64,000 bases of DNA from Comamonadaceae bacterium (lineage in GTDB: Bacteria > Pseudomonadota > Gammaproteobacteria > Burkholderiales > Burkholderiaceae_C): the NCBI GenBank assembly GCA_021299875.1, contig JAJTEW010000008.1, forward strand, positions 434,001 to 498,000, in the 5' to 3' direction. Below the pieces are notes generated by a model that saw only the letters and a list, made by a program, of their open reading frames with translations, did not search any database and was not told the origin of the DNA. Every line of letters starts with the position of its first letter. The first letter of the stretch is position 1. Below are positions 45,186 through 53,835 of the stretch, piece by piece. The position numbers and the translations under genes are program-made.

Positions 45186-46172
45186 ATGCGGAAAATATTC
45201 GGCTTTGCTTTGGTTGCAGCTTTATTCCAATTAGGTAGCGTCTCGGCTCAGACGCCTGCTGCAGGCGCTCAGACCTATCCCGCAAAGCAACTCCGATTCA
45301 TCGTCCCGTTCGGTGCCGGTGGTGGCGTCGATATTTTCAGCCGCACCTTGGCTCAACGCATGCGCGATCAGTCGGGGTACACCATCGTTGTCGAAAACGT
45401 TCCAGGCGCCGACGGCAACATTGGCGCAGATTTGGTTGCCAAAGCACCGCCAGATGGCTACACGGTTCTCATGAGCGCAGTGACCCTGCAAATTATCAAT
45501 AGCGCTTTGCAGCCCAAACTCCCTTACGACCTTGTGCGTGACTTCGCCCCCATCAGCCTGGGCACCACTGCGCCACTGTTTTTAGCTGTGCACCATGCGC
45601 TGCCTGCGAAAGACTTTAAAGAGTTCAGTGCGCTTGCCAAAGCACGGGCCGGCAAGCTCAACTATGGATCGTCCGGCACGGGCAGTTCCCTGCACTTGGC
45701 TGGCGTGATGCTTGACAATGCAACCGGGAATCAAACTTTGCACGTGCCATACAAGGGCGGCGGACCTTTGATGCTCGATCTCATTGGCGGTCATGTTGAC
45801 TTCGCATGGCAGTTGCTGGGCGTCATGCAGTCGTCTGTAGACTCAGGCAAAGTTCGCCTCCTTGGCGTAGCAGCTTCCAAACGATACCCAAGCCTGCCCA
45901 ACATTCCAACAATGGCTGAGCAAGGCCTCCCCGGTTTCGAAGCTGAAACCGTGTACGGCATCATGGTACCCAAAGCGACACCGCGCGCCATTCAAGAAAA
46001 GCTCAATGCCGATGTGGTGAAAGCGCTTGAGTCGACTGATGTCAAAAAGAAGTTCCTTGAGCAGGGCATGGTGTCATTTCCCTCTACGCAAGATGAGTTC
46101 GCAAACTATTTGCAAACAAACATCGCCAAATACACAAAGATTGTGAAGGAATCTGGAATCAAGAAGGACTGA
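45186..46172 (+). CDS. Tripartite tricarboxylate transporter receptor (Bug/TctC family)
   Basis: Periplasmic substrate-binding protein, 328 residues. Signal peptide RKIFGFALVAALFQLGSVSAQ. The Bug motifs YPAKQLRFIVPFGAGGGVDI, VVENVPGADGNIGADLVAKA and LHVPYKGGGPLMLDLIGGHVD are clear. Such receptors bind carboxylates. The TctA/TctB membrane partners are not in the window, so this is an orphan receptor. ATG 45186 has an AAGGA 7 bases upstream. It probably delivers the substrate for the island enzymes. Confidence 0.93.
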   Translation: MRKIFGFALVAALFQLGSVSAQTPAAGAQTYPAKQLRFIVPFGAGGGVDIFSRTLAQRMRDQSGYTIVVENVPGADGNIGADLVAKAPPDGYTVLMSAVTLQIINSALQPKLPYDLVRDFAPISLGTTAPLFLAVHHALPAKDFKEFSALAKARAGKLNYGSSGTGSSLHLAGVMLDNATGNQTLHVPYKGGGPLMLDLIGGHVDFAWQLLGVMQSSVDSGKVRLLGVAASKRYPSLPNIPTMAEQGLPGFEAETVYGIMVPKATPRAIQEKLNADVVKALESTDVKKKFLEQGMVSFPSTQDEFANYLQTNIAKYTKIVKESGIKKD

Positions 46173-46204
46173 CTTCTGATCAGAAATCTTGTTGTCTGGC
46201 TGGG

Positions 46205-46245
46205 ATAAAAATTTAGCTTAGTTCAATGGTCATTTAACTAAGCTA
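46205..46245 (-). terminator. Terminator of the island minus-strand operon
   Basis: TAGCTTAGTT (46214-46223) pairs perfectly with AACTAAGCTA (46236-46245) around a 12-nt loop. On minus it is followed by a T-rich stretch (plus-strand AAAAATTT at 46207). It lies 11 bp past the stop at 46256, between the two convergent island units. Confidence 0.7.
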
Positions 46246-46255
46246 TTGAGTCCTT

Positions 46256-47227
46256 TCAAACAGCAAAAATTTCCTCAAGAGCAGGTCGACGGGGTATCAG
46301 TCCCTGCTCAAACGACCAGCGAATCTGAGTTTCAAGCACTGCACGGTTGGTTTCTAAACCATACCTCCAAAAATCCTTCCCCATCAGAGCCTGTGTCGCT
46401 TCAGCTTCTGCAGTCATCCAAGGCAGCATGATGGGAAGCGTCTGATGCACAGCCAATTGGGCTAGCGCCTGTTGTTTCGCCTTTTCGAATGCTTGAAGAA
46501 GCGCTTTGGAAAGTGCAGGTTGAGCTGCAACTACATCTTTGCGAATGCCCATGATATGCATCACTGGGAAAATATGGGTGCGCTGGAAGTAGTCTTTTTC
46601 GACCATTCGCCAATCAGGGAAAAGTCGAACCATGGAAGTATCCCTGCCGAAATGTTCGGGAGGCGAGTAGGCAATCAACACGTCCAAATCGCCAGCAACC
46701 AGCAGGCTGGACAGTGGTCGGCCTTGGACGGCCTTGATGGATACAGCGTTGGTTGGCCAGTTTTTGCTGTCAATCGTTTGCCGCTCTACGTGGTCGACAT
46801 CACCAATTAGCCATTCATTGGCCTCAGGGGCAAAACCGTATTCGTCGGCAAGTATTCCGCGAACCACCAAGGAAACAGTATTGGAATATTCACGCGTACC
46901 AATGCGTTTGCCTCTCAGATCGGCGGGAGAGCTGATACCCGCGTCAGACCGAACATAAATGGCCGAATGACGAAATGACCTAGAGGGAAAGATGGGCAGT
47001 GCAATGTAGGGGCATGTGCCACGCGCGCTAGAGATCAAAAAGTTACTGAAAGACAATTCAGTGACTTCGAATGGCGCTGAACTGAAAGCTTGGGCAAAAA
47101 TTTCTTCCAGATCGCCAGCAATAAACTGGGTGTTGAATCCCTCAACTGGTATGGATCCGTCCAAGAGTGCTTCAGTGCGATCATAGGCGCCTACAGCAAT
47201 ACGGATGGGGTCAGTCACAATGCTCAT
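46256..47227 (-). CDS. 4,5-dihydroxyphthalate decarboxylase-like / substrate-binding-fold protein
   Basis: About 323 residues, no signal peptide. IAVGAYDRTEALLDGSIPVEGF, FEVTELSFSNFLIS, LPIFPSRSFRHSAIYV and LRGKRIGTREYSNTVSLVVRGILADEYG match the family annotated as 4,5-dihydroxyphthalate decarboxylase (Pht5/OphC), which shares a fold with NMT1-type binding proteins. Lack of a signal peptide favours a cytosolic enzyme, possibly a decarboxylase of an unsaturated diacid. ATG 47227 overlaps the stop of the LeuD-like gene (ATGA), so it is translationally coupled to the hydratase. Confidence 0.83.
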   Translation of the reverse strand: MSIVTDPIRIAVGAYDRTEALLDGSIPVEGFNTQFIAGDLEEIFAQAFSSAPFEVTELSFSNFLISSARGTCPYIALPIFPSRSFRHSAIYVRSDAGISSPADLRGKRIGTREYSNTVSLVVRGILADEYGFAPEANEWLIGDVDHVERQTIDSKNWPTNAVSIKAVQGRPLSSLLVAGDLDVLIAYSPPEHFGRDTSMVRLFPDWRMVEKDYFQRTHIFPVMHIMGIRKDVVAAQPALSKALLQAFEKAKQQALAQLAVHQTLPIMLPWMTAEAEATQALMGKDFWRYGLETNRAVLETQIRWSFEQGLIPRRPALEEIFAV

Positions 47228-47826
47228 CCTTTCATCCACTTGATCGGAATGTCCTGCTGCAAAACCGGTGCGGCACCTTGCAGAAGTTGCAGCTGCGGGT
47301 GTCGATCTAGCCAAACCTTGAGTTGCCCACCCACGCCTCCGTGTCGGATGATGTCCTGAAGGATCAGGGGCATTGGATCAACGCCGGCCGAGGTGTTCTG
47401 GGTGGTGTTGCTGATCATTCCGGTTTCCATGTCAACCTCAATCACATCACCATCGGCAATTGGAAGTTGCTGCTGACTCCAGCCCGTCAGAACGGGCAAT
47501 CCATTAGAAATTGCGCCACGCAAAGACGTCCGGGGCATGGAACTACACAGCACCCCCATATTCAAAGCAGCCATAGCAATGAACCCCTGGAAGTGGGGTT
47601 TGCCACAGCAGAAATCTTGGCCTGCTATGACAAAGTCGCCAGGCTTGACCCGGCTGGCAAAGCTGGGATCTATGCTTTCGAAAAGATGCGGAATGAGTAC
47701 TGCAGGATCGGTAATCCGGCCGATGGCAAAAGAAAAGGCCATAACGCCTTCATCCAAGGGAATGGCGTCACCAAAGACATGACAACGGCCTGATTTTTTC
47801 AAAGATTTGAGCATTGGAAAATTCAT
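47224..47826 (-). CDS. Divergent LeuD-type hydratase small subunit
   Basis: 200 residues, aconitase swivel domain. FGDAIPLDEGVMAF takes the place of the usual GDDVSTDxI strand, and KPGDFVIAGQDFCCGKPHFQG (72-81 for the core) replaces the canonical [11 protein letters not shown] loop; compare [11 protein letters not shown] in the true LeuD at 62775. The Ser-Ser-Arg that contacts substrate carboxylate is thus gone. Its ATG overlaps the large-subunit stop. It may form a hydratase for an unusual substrate, for example a maleate derivative. Confidence 0.8.
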   Translation of the reverse strand: MNFPMLKSLKKSGRCHVFGDAIPLDEGVMAFSFAIGRITDPAVLIPHLFESIDPSFASRVKPGDFVIAGQDFCCGKPHFQGFIAMAALNMGVLCSSMPRTSLRGAISNGLPVLTGWSQQQLPIADGDVIEVDMETGMISNTTQNTSAGVDPMPLILQDIIRHGGVGGQLKVWLDRHPQLQLLQGAAPVLQQDIPIKWMKG

Positions 47827-49121
47827 GGGTGAAGAGACTTGCGGGGATCGGCCAAGGAGCCGCTCAGCGCCGAAGCAGCTACTGTGAGTGGACTGCCAAG
47901 ATAGATCTCGGCTTCTTTAGCACCGAAACGACCGGAGTGGTTGGTGGCGGCAGTGGCAATAGACACCTCACCTGGGCCCAGGGGGCCCATATTTCCACCT
48001 GCGCAAGGTCCGCAACCTGAAGGCAAAATCATCGCGCCTGCATCCATGAAAACTTGTGCAATTCCCTCGTTTGCCAAGCGCTTGGCCGTGGCGGGCGATC
48101 CAGGCACCACAAACATCCGCACACCGTCTGCGACGCGCCGGCCTCGCATCATCTCTGCGGCATCTACAAAGTCTTGGTACATACCAGATCCGCAGGAACC
48201 AATGACGGCATGGTTGACTGAACGTCCGACGTGATCCGCGACATTGGCGGCCCTGTCTGGCCCGCCAGGCAAGGCGAGCTGAGGTTCAATAGTGCTCAGG
48301 TCGAAATCGATCGTAACCTCATAGGGTGCATCCGGATCGCTCAGAAAATCAGGCGCACCATCAACGTTGATACCCGGCGGGCGGCCGTTAAAGAGCACGT
48401 TGGCAACACCCATCTCCGTCACGGAATTGCAAAGAGCCACCCTCTCGGACAGTTGGAGCCCAACCAGTCCAGGGCCACCGAATTCAATGACGCGGTAATC
48501 ATGTTTGAAGGCCCAGCGTCCTGAAGTAAAACCATGGGCCAGTAAGAACCCTACATCACGTGCATGGGAGCCCTTCGGCAATTCGCCATTCAAGCGGATA
48601 CTGACCGTGTGCGGCACTTCGGTCCAAATTGTGCCCGTGGCCAATACAGAAGTCACTTCTGGACCCACAGCCATCGCCAACGCGCCAACAGCCCCGAAAT
48701 TGGTGCAGTGCATGTCGTAGCACATCAGAAACATACCGGGGCGAACCAGACCACTTTCAATGGGAAAGATGTGGCCTTGACCTCCGCGCCCCACGTCAAA
48801 GAACTGATTGACGTCCCAAGCGTTGGCAATGGATCGTATATTACGGCCGCGCTCTACAGCGCGAGGAGAGCTGTAAGAAACCTCATGGTCAGTGACAAAA
48901 ACAACCTTCTCTGGTGCGGTAATCCGTCCATAGCCCAGACCGCTAAGCTCCTTGTATGCGGTCTCGACGAACCCGTCATGGATGATGAGCATCTCAGGAT
49001 CGGGATAGACAATTTCACCAGGGGTAACCCAGTCTCGCTTGCAGGCACGTGCAAACATTTTCTGAGTGGCGGTCATGGCCCTTGCTGTTGGAGGCGAGTC
49101 TTTTTGTACAGTTTCTTCCAT
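47823..49121 (-). CDS. Divergent LeuC-type hydratase large subunit ([4Fe-4S])
   Basis: About 432 residues, aconitase superfamily. The cluster Cys residues are kept: Cys310 in IGSCGSG, Cys370 and Cys373 in PSGCGPCAGGN. The first active-site strand reads MCYDMHCTNFGAVGAL instead of [15 protein letters not shown], so the GDSHT motif is lost although the following FGAxGAL is kept. Downstream ATNHSGRFG corresponds to the TSNRNFEGR loop. The pair is well removed from leucine LeuC. ATG 49121 is preferred over TTG 49136. It heads a three-gene minus operon with the LeuD-like and decarboxylase-like genes. Confidence 0.85.
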   Translation of the reverse strand: MEETVQKDSPPTARAMTATQKMFARACKRDWVTPGEIVYPDPEMLIIHDGFVETAYKELSGLGYGRITAPEKVVFVTDHEVSYSSPRAVERGRNIRSIANAWDVNQFFDVGRGGQGHIFPIESGLVRPGMFLMCYDMHCTNFGAVGALAMAVGPEVTSVLATGTIWTEVPHTVSIRLNGELPKGSHARDVGFLLAHGFTSGRWAFKHDYRVIEFGGPGLVGLQLSERVALCNSVTEMGVANVLFNGRPPGINVDGAPDFLSDPDAPYEVTIDFDLSTIEPQLALPGGPDRAANVADHVGRSVNHAVIGSCGSGMYQDFVDAAEMMRGRRVADGVRMFVVPGSPATAKRLANEGIAQVFMDAGAMILPSGCGPCAGGNMGPLGPGEVSIATAATNHSGRFGAKEAEIYLGSPLTVAASALSGSLADPRKSLHP

Positions 49122-49163
49122 CAATTTACTTTCCAAATGAGGTATTGACCAGAAGCCACGTTG

Positions 49164-49412
49164 TCAGGATCTGCGCCAAAAGGGGATAAGAAATCCAACC
49201 AAGTGCGAAAGATTATGGCCCAGGTTTTGGGCACCACAGACTTGCCGGCAGGCGTCGAGTGAGCGTTTGTTCAGCACCAGTTGCCGACGGCGCGGCAGTT
49301 GGTCAGCAGTGAACGCTTGGGCCTCCGCGCCGATGACGTCTCCTGTTGCGTAGTCATGGTTGACCTTTGTCTGTGCCGAGCCCGCACGCACTGTGCCCAA
49401 GGTTTCGGTCAA
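49164..49412 (-). other. Short unexplained ORF at the right island edge
   Basis: An open frame of 82 codons with no ATG start near its beginning and no ribosome site. It contains RRRQLVLNKRSLDACRQVCG, which I do not recognise; it could be a worn transposase or other remnant, or nothing. It begins 4 bp inside the right repeat and looks richer in G+C than the adjacent hydratase genes. Confidence 0.3.
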
Positions 49413-49437
49413 AAAAAACGGCCCCGAAGGGCCGTTT
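49411..49437 (-). terminator. acnB intrinsic terminator
   Basis: On minus: AAACGGCCC, loop TTCG, GGGCCGTTT, then eight T. A very stable hairpin 25 bp past the acnB stop. The hairpin, but not the full T run, is duplicated at 43005-43026. Confidence 0.9.
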
Positions 49438-49570
49438 GTGCTTTCAGCGAGGCACGATTGCTTAGGCCGTCACACCCTTGGCGTTCTCCACATACTCTTC
49501 AATCTGGTTGAAGTTCAGGTACTTGTAGATCGCCGCGCCGTCCTTGTTCACGATGCCCATGGCGTCGTGG
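49416..49570. repeat. Right 155-bp direct repeat (authentic acnB 3' end)
   Basis: Same unit as 43005-43159. Here it is continuous with the full acnB gene. The repeat ends within acnB at the third base of a TTC codon (Phe before HDAMG). Confidence 0.97.
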
Positions 49571-52005
49571 AACTCGGCACTGGCCAGGAACACGTTGGTG
49601 TTCTTGCCCAAGCGGTTGGGGAAGTTGCGGGTGCTGGTGGACACCACCGTGGCGCCTTCGCGCACTTGGGCTTGGTTGCCCATGCACAGCGAGCAGCCGG
49701 GCATCTCGGTGCGGGCACCGGCCGCGCCGAAGTTGGCGTAGTGGCCTTCTTTGATCAGCTCGCTCTCGTCCATCTTGGTCGGTGGGGCGACCCACAGCTT
49801 GACCGGGATGTCGCGGCTGCCGCCCAGCAGCTTGGCCGCAGCGCGGAAGTGACCGATGTTGGTCATGCAAGAACCGATGAAGGCCTCGTCGATCTTGGTA
49901 CCGGCCACGTCGGACAAGAACTTGGCGTCGTCCGGGTCGTTGGGGCAGCAAAGGATCGGCTCTTTGATGTCGGCCAGATCGATCTCGATGACGTGCGCGT
50001 ATTCGGCGTCTTTGTCGGCTTCAAGCAGGTTGGGCGCTGCCAACCATTGTTCGACTTTTTCGATGCGGCGCGCCAATGTGCGGGCATCGGCATAACCATC
50101 GGCGATCATGTTTTTCATGAGCACCACGTTGGACTTCAGGTACTCCTCGACCGGCTCTTTGTTGAGCTTGATCGTGCATCCGGCGGCCGAACGCTCGGCG
50201 GATGCGTCGGACAATTCAAACGCTTGCTCCACCTTGAGGTTGGGCAGGCCTTCGATTTCCAGAATGCGGCCCGAGAACTCGTTGATCTTGCCAGCCTTGG
50301 CCACGGTGAGCAGGCCCTTCTTGATGGCGTACAGCGGAATCGCGTGCACCAAATCGCGCAAGGTCACGCCAGGCTGCATTTCGCCTTTGAAGCGCACCAA
50401 GATCGATTCGGGCATGTCCAAAGGCATCACGCCTGTGGCGGCACCAAAGGCCACCAAGCCTGAACCTGCGGGGAAAGAAATGCCGATGGGGAAGCGGGTG
50501 TGCGAGTCGCCACCGGTGCCGACGGTGTCGGGCAACAACAAACGGTTGAGCCAGCTGTGGATCACGCCGTCACCGGGGCGCAGAGACACGCCACCGCGGT
50601 TGCTGATGAAAGCGGGCAGTTCGCGGTGGGTTTTGACGTCCACGGCCTTGGGGTACGCGGCGGTGTGGCAGAAAGACTGCATCACCATGTCGGCACTGAA
50701 GCCCAAGCAGGCCAAGTCTTTCAACTCGTCGCGGGTCATCGGGCCAGTCGTATCTTGCGAACCCACGGTGGTCATCTTGGGTTCGCAATAAGTGCCGGGA
50801 CGCACGCCCTGGCCTTCTGGCAAACCGACCGCACGGCCGACCATCTTTTGGGCCAAGGTGAAACCGGCTTGGGTCGATGCGGGCACGGTGGGCAGGCGGA
50901 ACACGGTGGACGCCGGCAGGCTCAGGAACTCACGCGCCTTGGCGGTGAGCGAGCGGCCAATGATCAGGTTGATGCGGCCGCCGGCGCGCACTTCGTCAAA
51001 CAGCACATCGCTCTTGAGTTGGAAGGTGGTGACAGTTTCGCCATTGCGAACAATCTTGCCGTCGTAGGGCAACACGTCCACCACGTCGCCCATGTTCAAA
51101 CCGCTCACATCGACTTCGATGGGCAAAGCACCAGAGTCTTCTTGGGTGTTGAAGAAGATGGGGGCAATCTTGCCGCCCAAAGTCACACCACCAAAACGCT
51201 TGTTCGGCACAAAGGGGATGTCTTCACCAAAGCCCCAGATGATGCTGTTGGTGGCCGACTTCCGGCTGGAGCCAGTGCCGACCACATCGCCCACGTAGGA
51301 CACCAAATGGCCTTTTTTCTTCAACTCTTCGATCATGGCCATGGGGCCACGCTTGCCGTCTTCTTCAGGCTTGAAGGGTGCGCCTTCGCGGGTGTTTTTG
51401 AGCATCGCCAGGTAGTGCAGCGGAATATCGGGACGGCTCCAGGCGTCGGGCGCGGGCGACAGGTCGTCGGTGTTGGTTTCGCCAGGCACCTTGAAGACGG
51501 TGATCGTGATTTTTTTCTCGACTTCGGGGCGGCTGGTGAACCACTCGGCCTCGGCCCAGCTTTGCATCACTTCTTTGGCCTTGGCGTTACCGGCCTTGGC
51601 TTTTTCGGCGACGTCGTTGAAGAAGTCGAACATCAACAATGTTTTCTTCAAAGCTTGAGCGGCTTCAGTGGCGACTTCGGCGTCGTCCAGCAATTCAATC
51701 AAAGGGTGGACGTTGTAGCCGCCCACCATGGTGCCGAGCAACTCGGTGGCCTTGGCTTTGGAGATCAAACCCACCTTGATTTCGCCATGGGCCACAGCGG
51801 CCAAGAAGGAGGCTTTGACCTTGGCGGCGTCGTCCACGCCGGGCGGCACGCGGTGGGTCATCAAATCCATCAAAAACGCTTCTTCGCCAGCAGCGGGCGC
51901 CTTGATCAACTCGATCAATTCGGCAGTTTGCTTGGCATCCAAAGGCAGCGGCGGAATGCCAAGGGCTGCGCGTTCGGCGGCGTGGTCTCGGTAGGCTTTC
52001 AACAT
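49462..52005 (-). CDS. acnB: Aconitate hydratase B
   Basis: TCA-cycle aconitase, 847 residues, normal length for AcnB. The N-terminal HEAT-like and swivel domains come first ([14 protein letters not shown] is the swivel loop), then [25 protein letters not shown] and [11 protein letters not shown], which carry the active-site and cluster Cys residues. ATG 52005 has a GGAG 8 bases upstream. Its 3' end and terminator are duplicated 6.4 kb away, yet the gene itself is intact. It lies in a TCA gene neighbourhood with the citE-like lyase and mdh. Confidence 0.97.
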   Translation of the reverse strand: MLKAYRDHAAERAALGIPPLPLDAKQTAELIELIKAPAAGEEAFLMDLMTHRVPPGVDDAAKVKASFLAAVAHGEIKVGLISKAKATELLGTMVGGYNVHPLIELLDDAEVATEAAQALKKTLLMFDFFNDVAEKAKAGNAKAKEVMQSWAEAEWFTSRPEVEKKITITVFKVPGETNTDDLSPAPDAWSRPDIPLHYLAMLKNTREGAPFKPEEDGKRGPMAMIEELKKKGHLVSYVGDVVGTGSSRKSATNSIIWGFGEDIPFVPNKRFGGVTLGGKIAPIFFNTQEDSGALPIEVDVSGLNMGDVVDVLPYDGKIVRNGETVTTFQLKSDVLFDEVRAGGRINLIIGRSLTAKAREFLSLPASTVFRLPTVPASTQAGFTLAQKMVGRAVGLPEGQGVRPGTYCEPKMTTVGSQDTTGPMTRDELKDLACLGFSADMVMQSFCHTAAYPKAVDVKTHRELPAFISNRGGVSLRPGDGVIHSWLNRLLLPDTVGTGGDSHTRFPIGISFPAGSGLVAFGAATGVMPLDMPESILVRFKGEMQPGVTLRDLVHAIPLYAIKKGLLTVAKAGKINEFSGRILEIEGLPNLKVEQAFELSDASAERSAAGCTIKLNKEPVEEYLKSNVVLMKNMIADGYADARTLARRIEKVEQWLAAPNLLEADKDAEYAHVIEIDLADIKEPILCCPNDPDDAKFLSDVAGTKIDEAFIGSCMTNIGHFRAAAKLLGGSRDIPVKLWVAPPTKMDESELIKEGHYANFGAAGARTEMPGCSLCMGNQAQVREGATVVSTSTRNFPNRLGKNTNVFLASAEFHDAMGIVNKDGAAIYKYLNFNQIEEYVENAKGVTA

Positions 52006-52037
52006 GGTTTTTCTCCGGTGAGTCGAGGTTTCAAGGG

Positions 52038-52811
52038 TTATCGTCCCAAGCCTTTGGTATCGAACAGGCTGGGCGGGGGATTGGTTTTCATGGCCTCGGC
52101 ATAGGCCAACTGGTCGGGGTGGGCGCACTCATCGGCCAAACGGCGGCCCTTTTTCTGATCCATCAACATGGATTTATTGGCCAATTGGAGCCAAACAGCA
52201 CCCGCTTTTTTGTCTTCCAAACGCAGCGCACCCGTGCTGGTCTGAACGGGGAACATGCGGTATCGGAAGCCTTTGCCATGCACATGGAAAAAACCAGGCT
52301 GCCGGACATCGGCCTCCACTCGAACGCTGGCACCCAGTTCGCAGGGCAAATGGCCCTGATGGATTTGTTGGGCAATCAACAACTCGGGCGGCACAGAGGG
52401 CACCAACGCTTGATCAGAAAGAGTCGGAGGAGGCACAGGCGCAGCAGAAGTCGTTCTGTCAAGGGCGGTCGCCGGCGGCAGCACGTCGGCTGCGGTGGTT
52501 GCTGGGGTTGTATTTGGCGATGGGGTCATGGGCGCAACCAGTGCGGGGGCATCCCCTGTTGTGGGGGCTGTACCGACTGGCGCGGCAAGTGATGCTGCTT
52601 GCGCCGTGGCTGCAGCAGCTGCTTGCAAGCGGGCCGTGACGTCCGCAGACACAACGCGTGATGGCGCTTGGCGAATCGGTGGTGAGGTCTCGGCTTTGGA
52701 TTTGGGCGCGGCTGGGGTTCGCATTTGGTTTTGAGCCCAAACGGGCAAGGACAAAGCGGCCCACAAAAGAATCCAGCGGGTAATCCAAGACGCAGCAAAT
52801 TTCAGTTTCAT
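52038..52811 (-). CDS. Secreted protein with Ala/Pro-rich linker and small C-terminal domain
   Basis: 257 residues. Signal peptide [20 protein letters not shown]. Residues 30-150 are low-complexity Ala, Pro and Thr. The C-terminal 100 residues form a compact domain with two Cys (LPCELGAS and LADECAHP) and the segment [22 protein letters not shown], which faintly recalls MliC-type lysozyme inhibitors. Function unknown. It overlaps the lyase gene by 4 bases and ends 33 bp before acnB, so it is probably part of the mdh-acnB unit. Confidence 0.75.
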   Translation of the reverse strand: MKLKFAASWITRWILLWAALSLPVWAQNQMRTPAAPKSKAETSPPIRQAPSRVVSADVTARLQAAAAATAQAASLAAPVGTAPTTGDAPALVAPMTPSPNTTPATTAADVLPPATALDRTTSAAPVPPPTLSDQALVPSVPPELLIAQQIHQGHLPCELGASVRVEADVRQPGFFHVHGKGFRYRMFPVQTSTGALRLEDKKAGAVWLQLANKSMLMDQKKGRRLADECAHPDQLAYAEAMKTNPPPSLFDTKGLGR

Positions 52812-53812
52812 GGGATCCCCTCAGCGCTTGAAGAAGCGAGAAAAAACACCTGAACTTCAGGCGGCAAAAAACGCCCCGTCTGGTGAGCGCGGGTGATCAG
52901 TTGCCAAAAAAACCGGTAACTGGCGCGATCGTGCAATTGTCCCGCATGGCTGATCGGGGCCCACTCTGCCGCTTGGGCTGCCAAGATGATCTGGACGGCT
53001 TGTTCAATCTGCGCCTCACTGGGGGCCATGGCCTCCAAAATGGGGCGTACCTGATCGGGGTGAATGCTCCACATGCGGGTGTAACCCAGCTCGCGGGCCG
53101 CTTTTTGGGCCGCCTTGCGGATGGCATCGGGGTTCTTGAACTCGGTCACCACGCAATGCGAAGGCACTTTGCCATGGGCATGGCAGGCACTGGCGATTTC
53201 GAGCTTGGCGCGCAGCACCAGCGGATGGGTGAATTGCCCCTCAATGCCCATGCCGTCGGCTGGAATGGCGCCGCCGTGCGCGGAGACAAAATCCATCAGG
53301 CCAAAACTGATGGACTGCACACGGGGATGGGCGGCGATGTCAAAAGCACGGTGCACTGCAGCGGGCGATTCGATCAGCACATGCAAGGGCAAATCAACGG
53401 CCTCCGCCTCGATCAAAGCCTGCGCGGCCTGTTGCACATCGGCCACCGACTCGACTTTGGGCACCATGATGTGCGTCAATCGGCGTGCAGCTTGGCCCGC
53501 AATGGCCGCCATATCGGCCTGAAAACTGGGGTGATTGACGGGGTGCACGCGCACACCCACACGGGCTTCGGGTGCTGCACCCAGGGCCAGCTCAGTGACC
53601 AGCGCGGCGTGCTCGGCTTCGCCACCCACAGGCGCGCCGTCTTCACAATCCAAGGTGACGTCAAAAACGCATGTACCAAGCTCTTGCGTCATGTCGGCTT
53701 GCAGCTGCAAGCTTTTGCGCATCCTCGCCTCCACCCCGCTGTAATGGTCACAAACCGGCAGCTGAACGCTTGCGGCTTGCGCACCCAAGAGGACGTCGCG
53801 AGGATGGCTCAC
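52808..53812 (-). CDS. HpcH/HpaI-family CoA-ester lyase (CitE-like)
   Basis: 334 residues, TIM-barrel aldolase/lyase family of citrate lyase beta, malyl-CoA and beta-methylmalyl-CoA lyases. DVTLDCEDGAPVG (metal-binding acidic cluster), IMVPKVESVADV, LHVLIESPAAV and SFGLMDFVSAHGG are characteristic. The exact thioester is not determined. Position between mdh and acnB suggests a link to malate or glyoxylate metabolism. It starts 23 bp after the mdh stop. Confidence 0.87.
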   Translation of the reverse strand: MSHPRDVLLGAQAASVQLPVCDHYSGVEARMRKSLQLQADMTQELGTCVFDVTLDCEDGAPVGGEAEHAALVTELALGAAPEARVGVRVHPVNHPSFQADMAAIAGQAARRLTHIMVPKVESVADVQQAAQALIEAEAVDLPLHVLIESPAAVHRAFDIAAHPRVQSISFGLMDFVSAHGGAIPADGMGIEGQFTHPLVLRAKLEIASACHAHGKVPSHCVVTEFKNPDAIRKAAQKAARELGYTRMWSIHPDQVRPILEAMAPSEAQIEQAVQIILAAQAAEWAPISHAGQLHDRASYRFFWQLITRAHQTGRFLPPEVQVFFLASSSAEGIP

Positions 53813-53835
53813 TGAGAGTCTCTGAACAATGGCAA

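Larger units (their letters stand above)
43005..49570. mobile_element. Putative catabolic island at the 3' end of acnB
   Basis: About 6.26 kb of unique sequence (43160-49415) lies between two direct copies of the acnB 3' end. This is the structure expected after a circular DNA carrying an acnB 3' segment recombined into acnB, leaving acnB whole and a cut copy at the far end. The inner genes look lower in G+C than their neighbours by eye and form a catabolic set. No integrase, transposase or attachment core is recognisable, so the element may be a remnant or may have entered by homologous recombination. Gene-free stretches: 42870-43294 holds the repeat and remnant; 49122-49461 holds the repeat, terminator and a short unexplained ORF. 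Confidence 0.7.

Noticed and set aside
46214..46245. 10-bp inverted repeat between convergent island genes as an operator
   Set aside because: A T-rich stretch follows it on minus right after a stop codon, so a terminator explains it better.
47224..49121. Island LeuCD-type pair as a second leucine isopropylmalate isomerase
   Set aside because: Canonical leuCD are at 61333-63428, and the island pair lacks the GDSHT and GSSRE motifs.
50500..52104. 534-codon frame antisense to acnB
   Set aside because: Shadow frame of a G+C-rich gene; acnB is unambiguous on the other strand.
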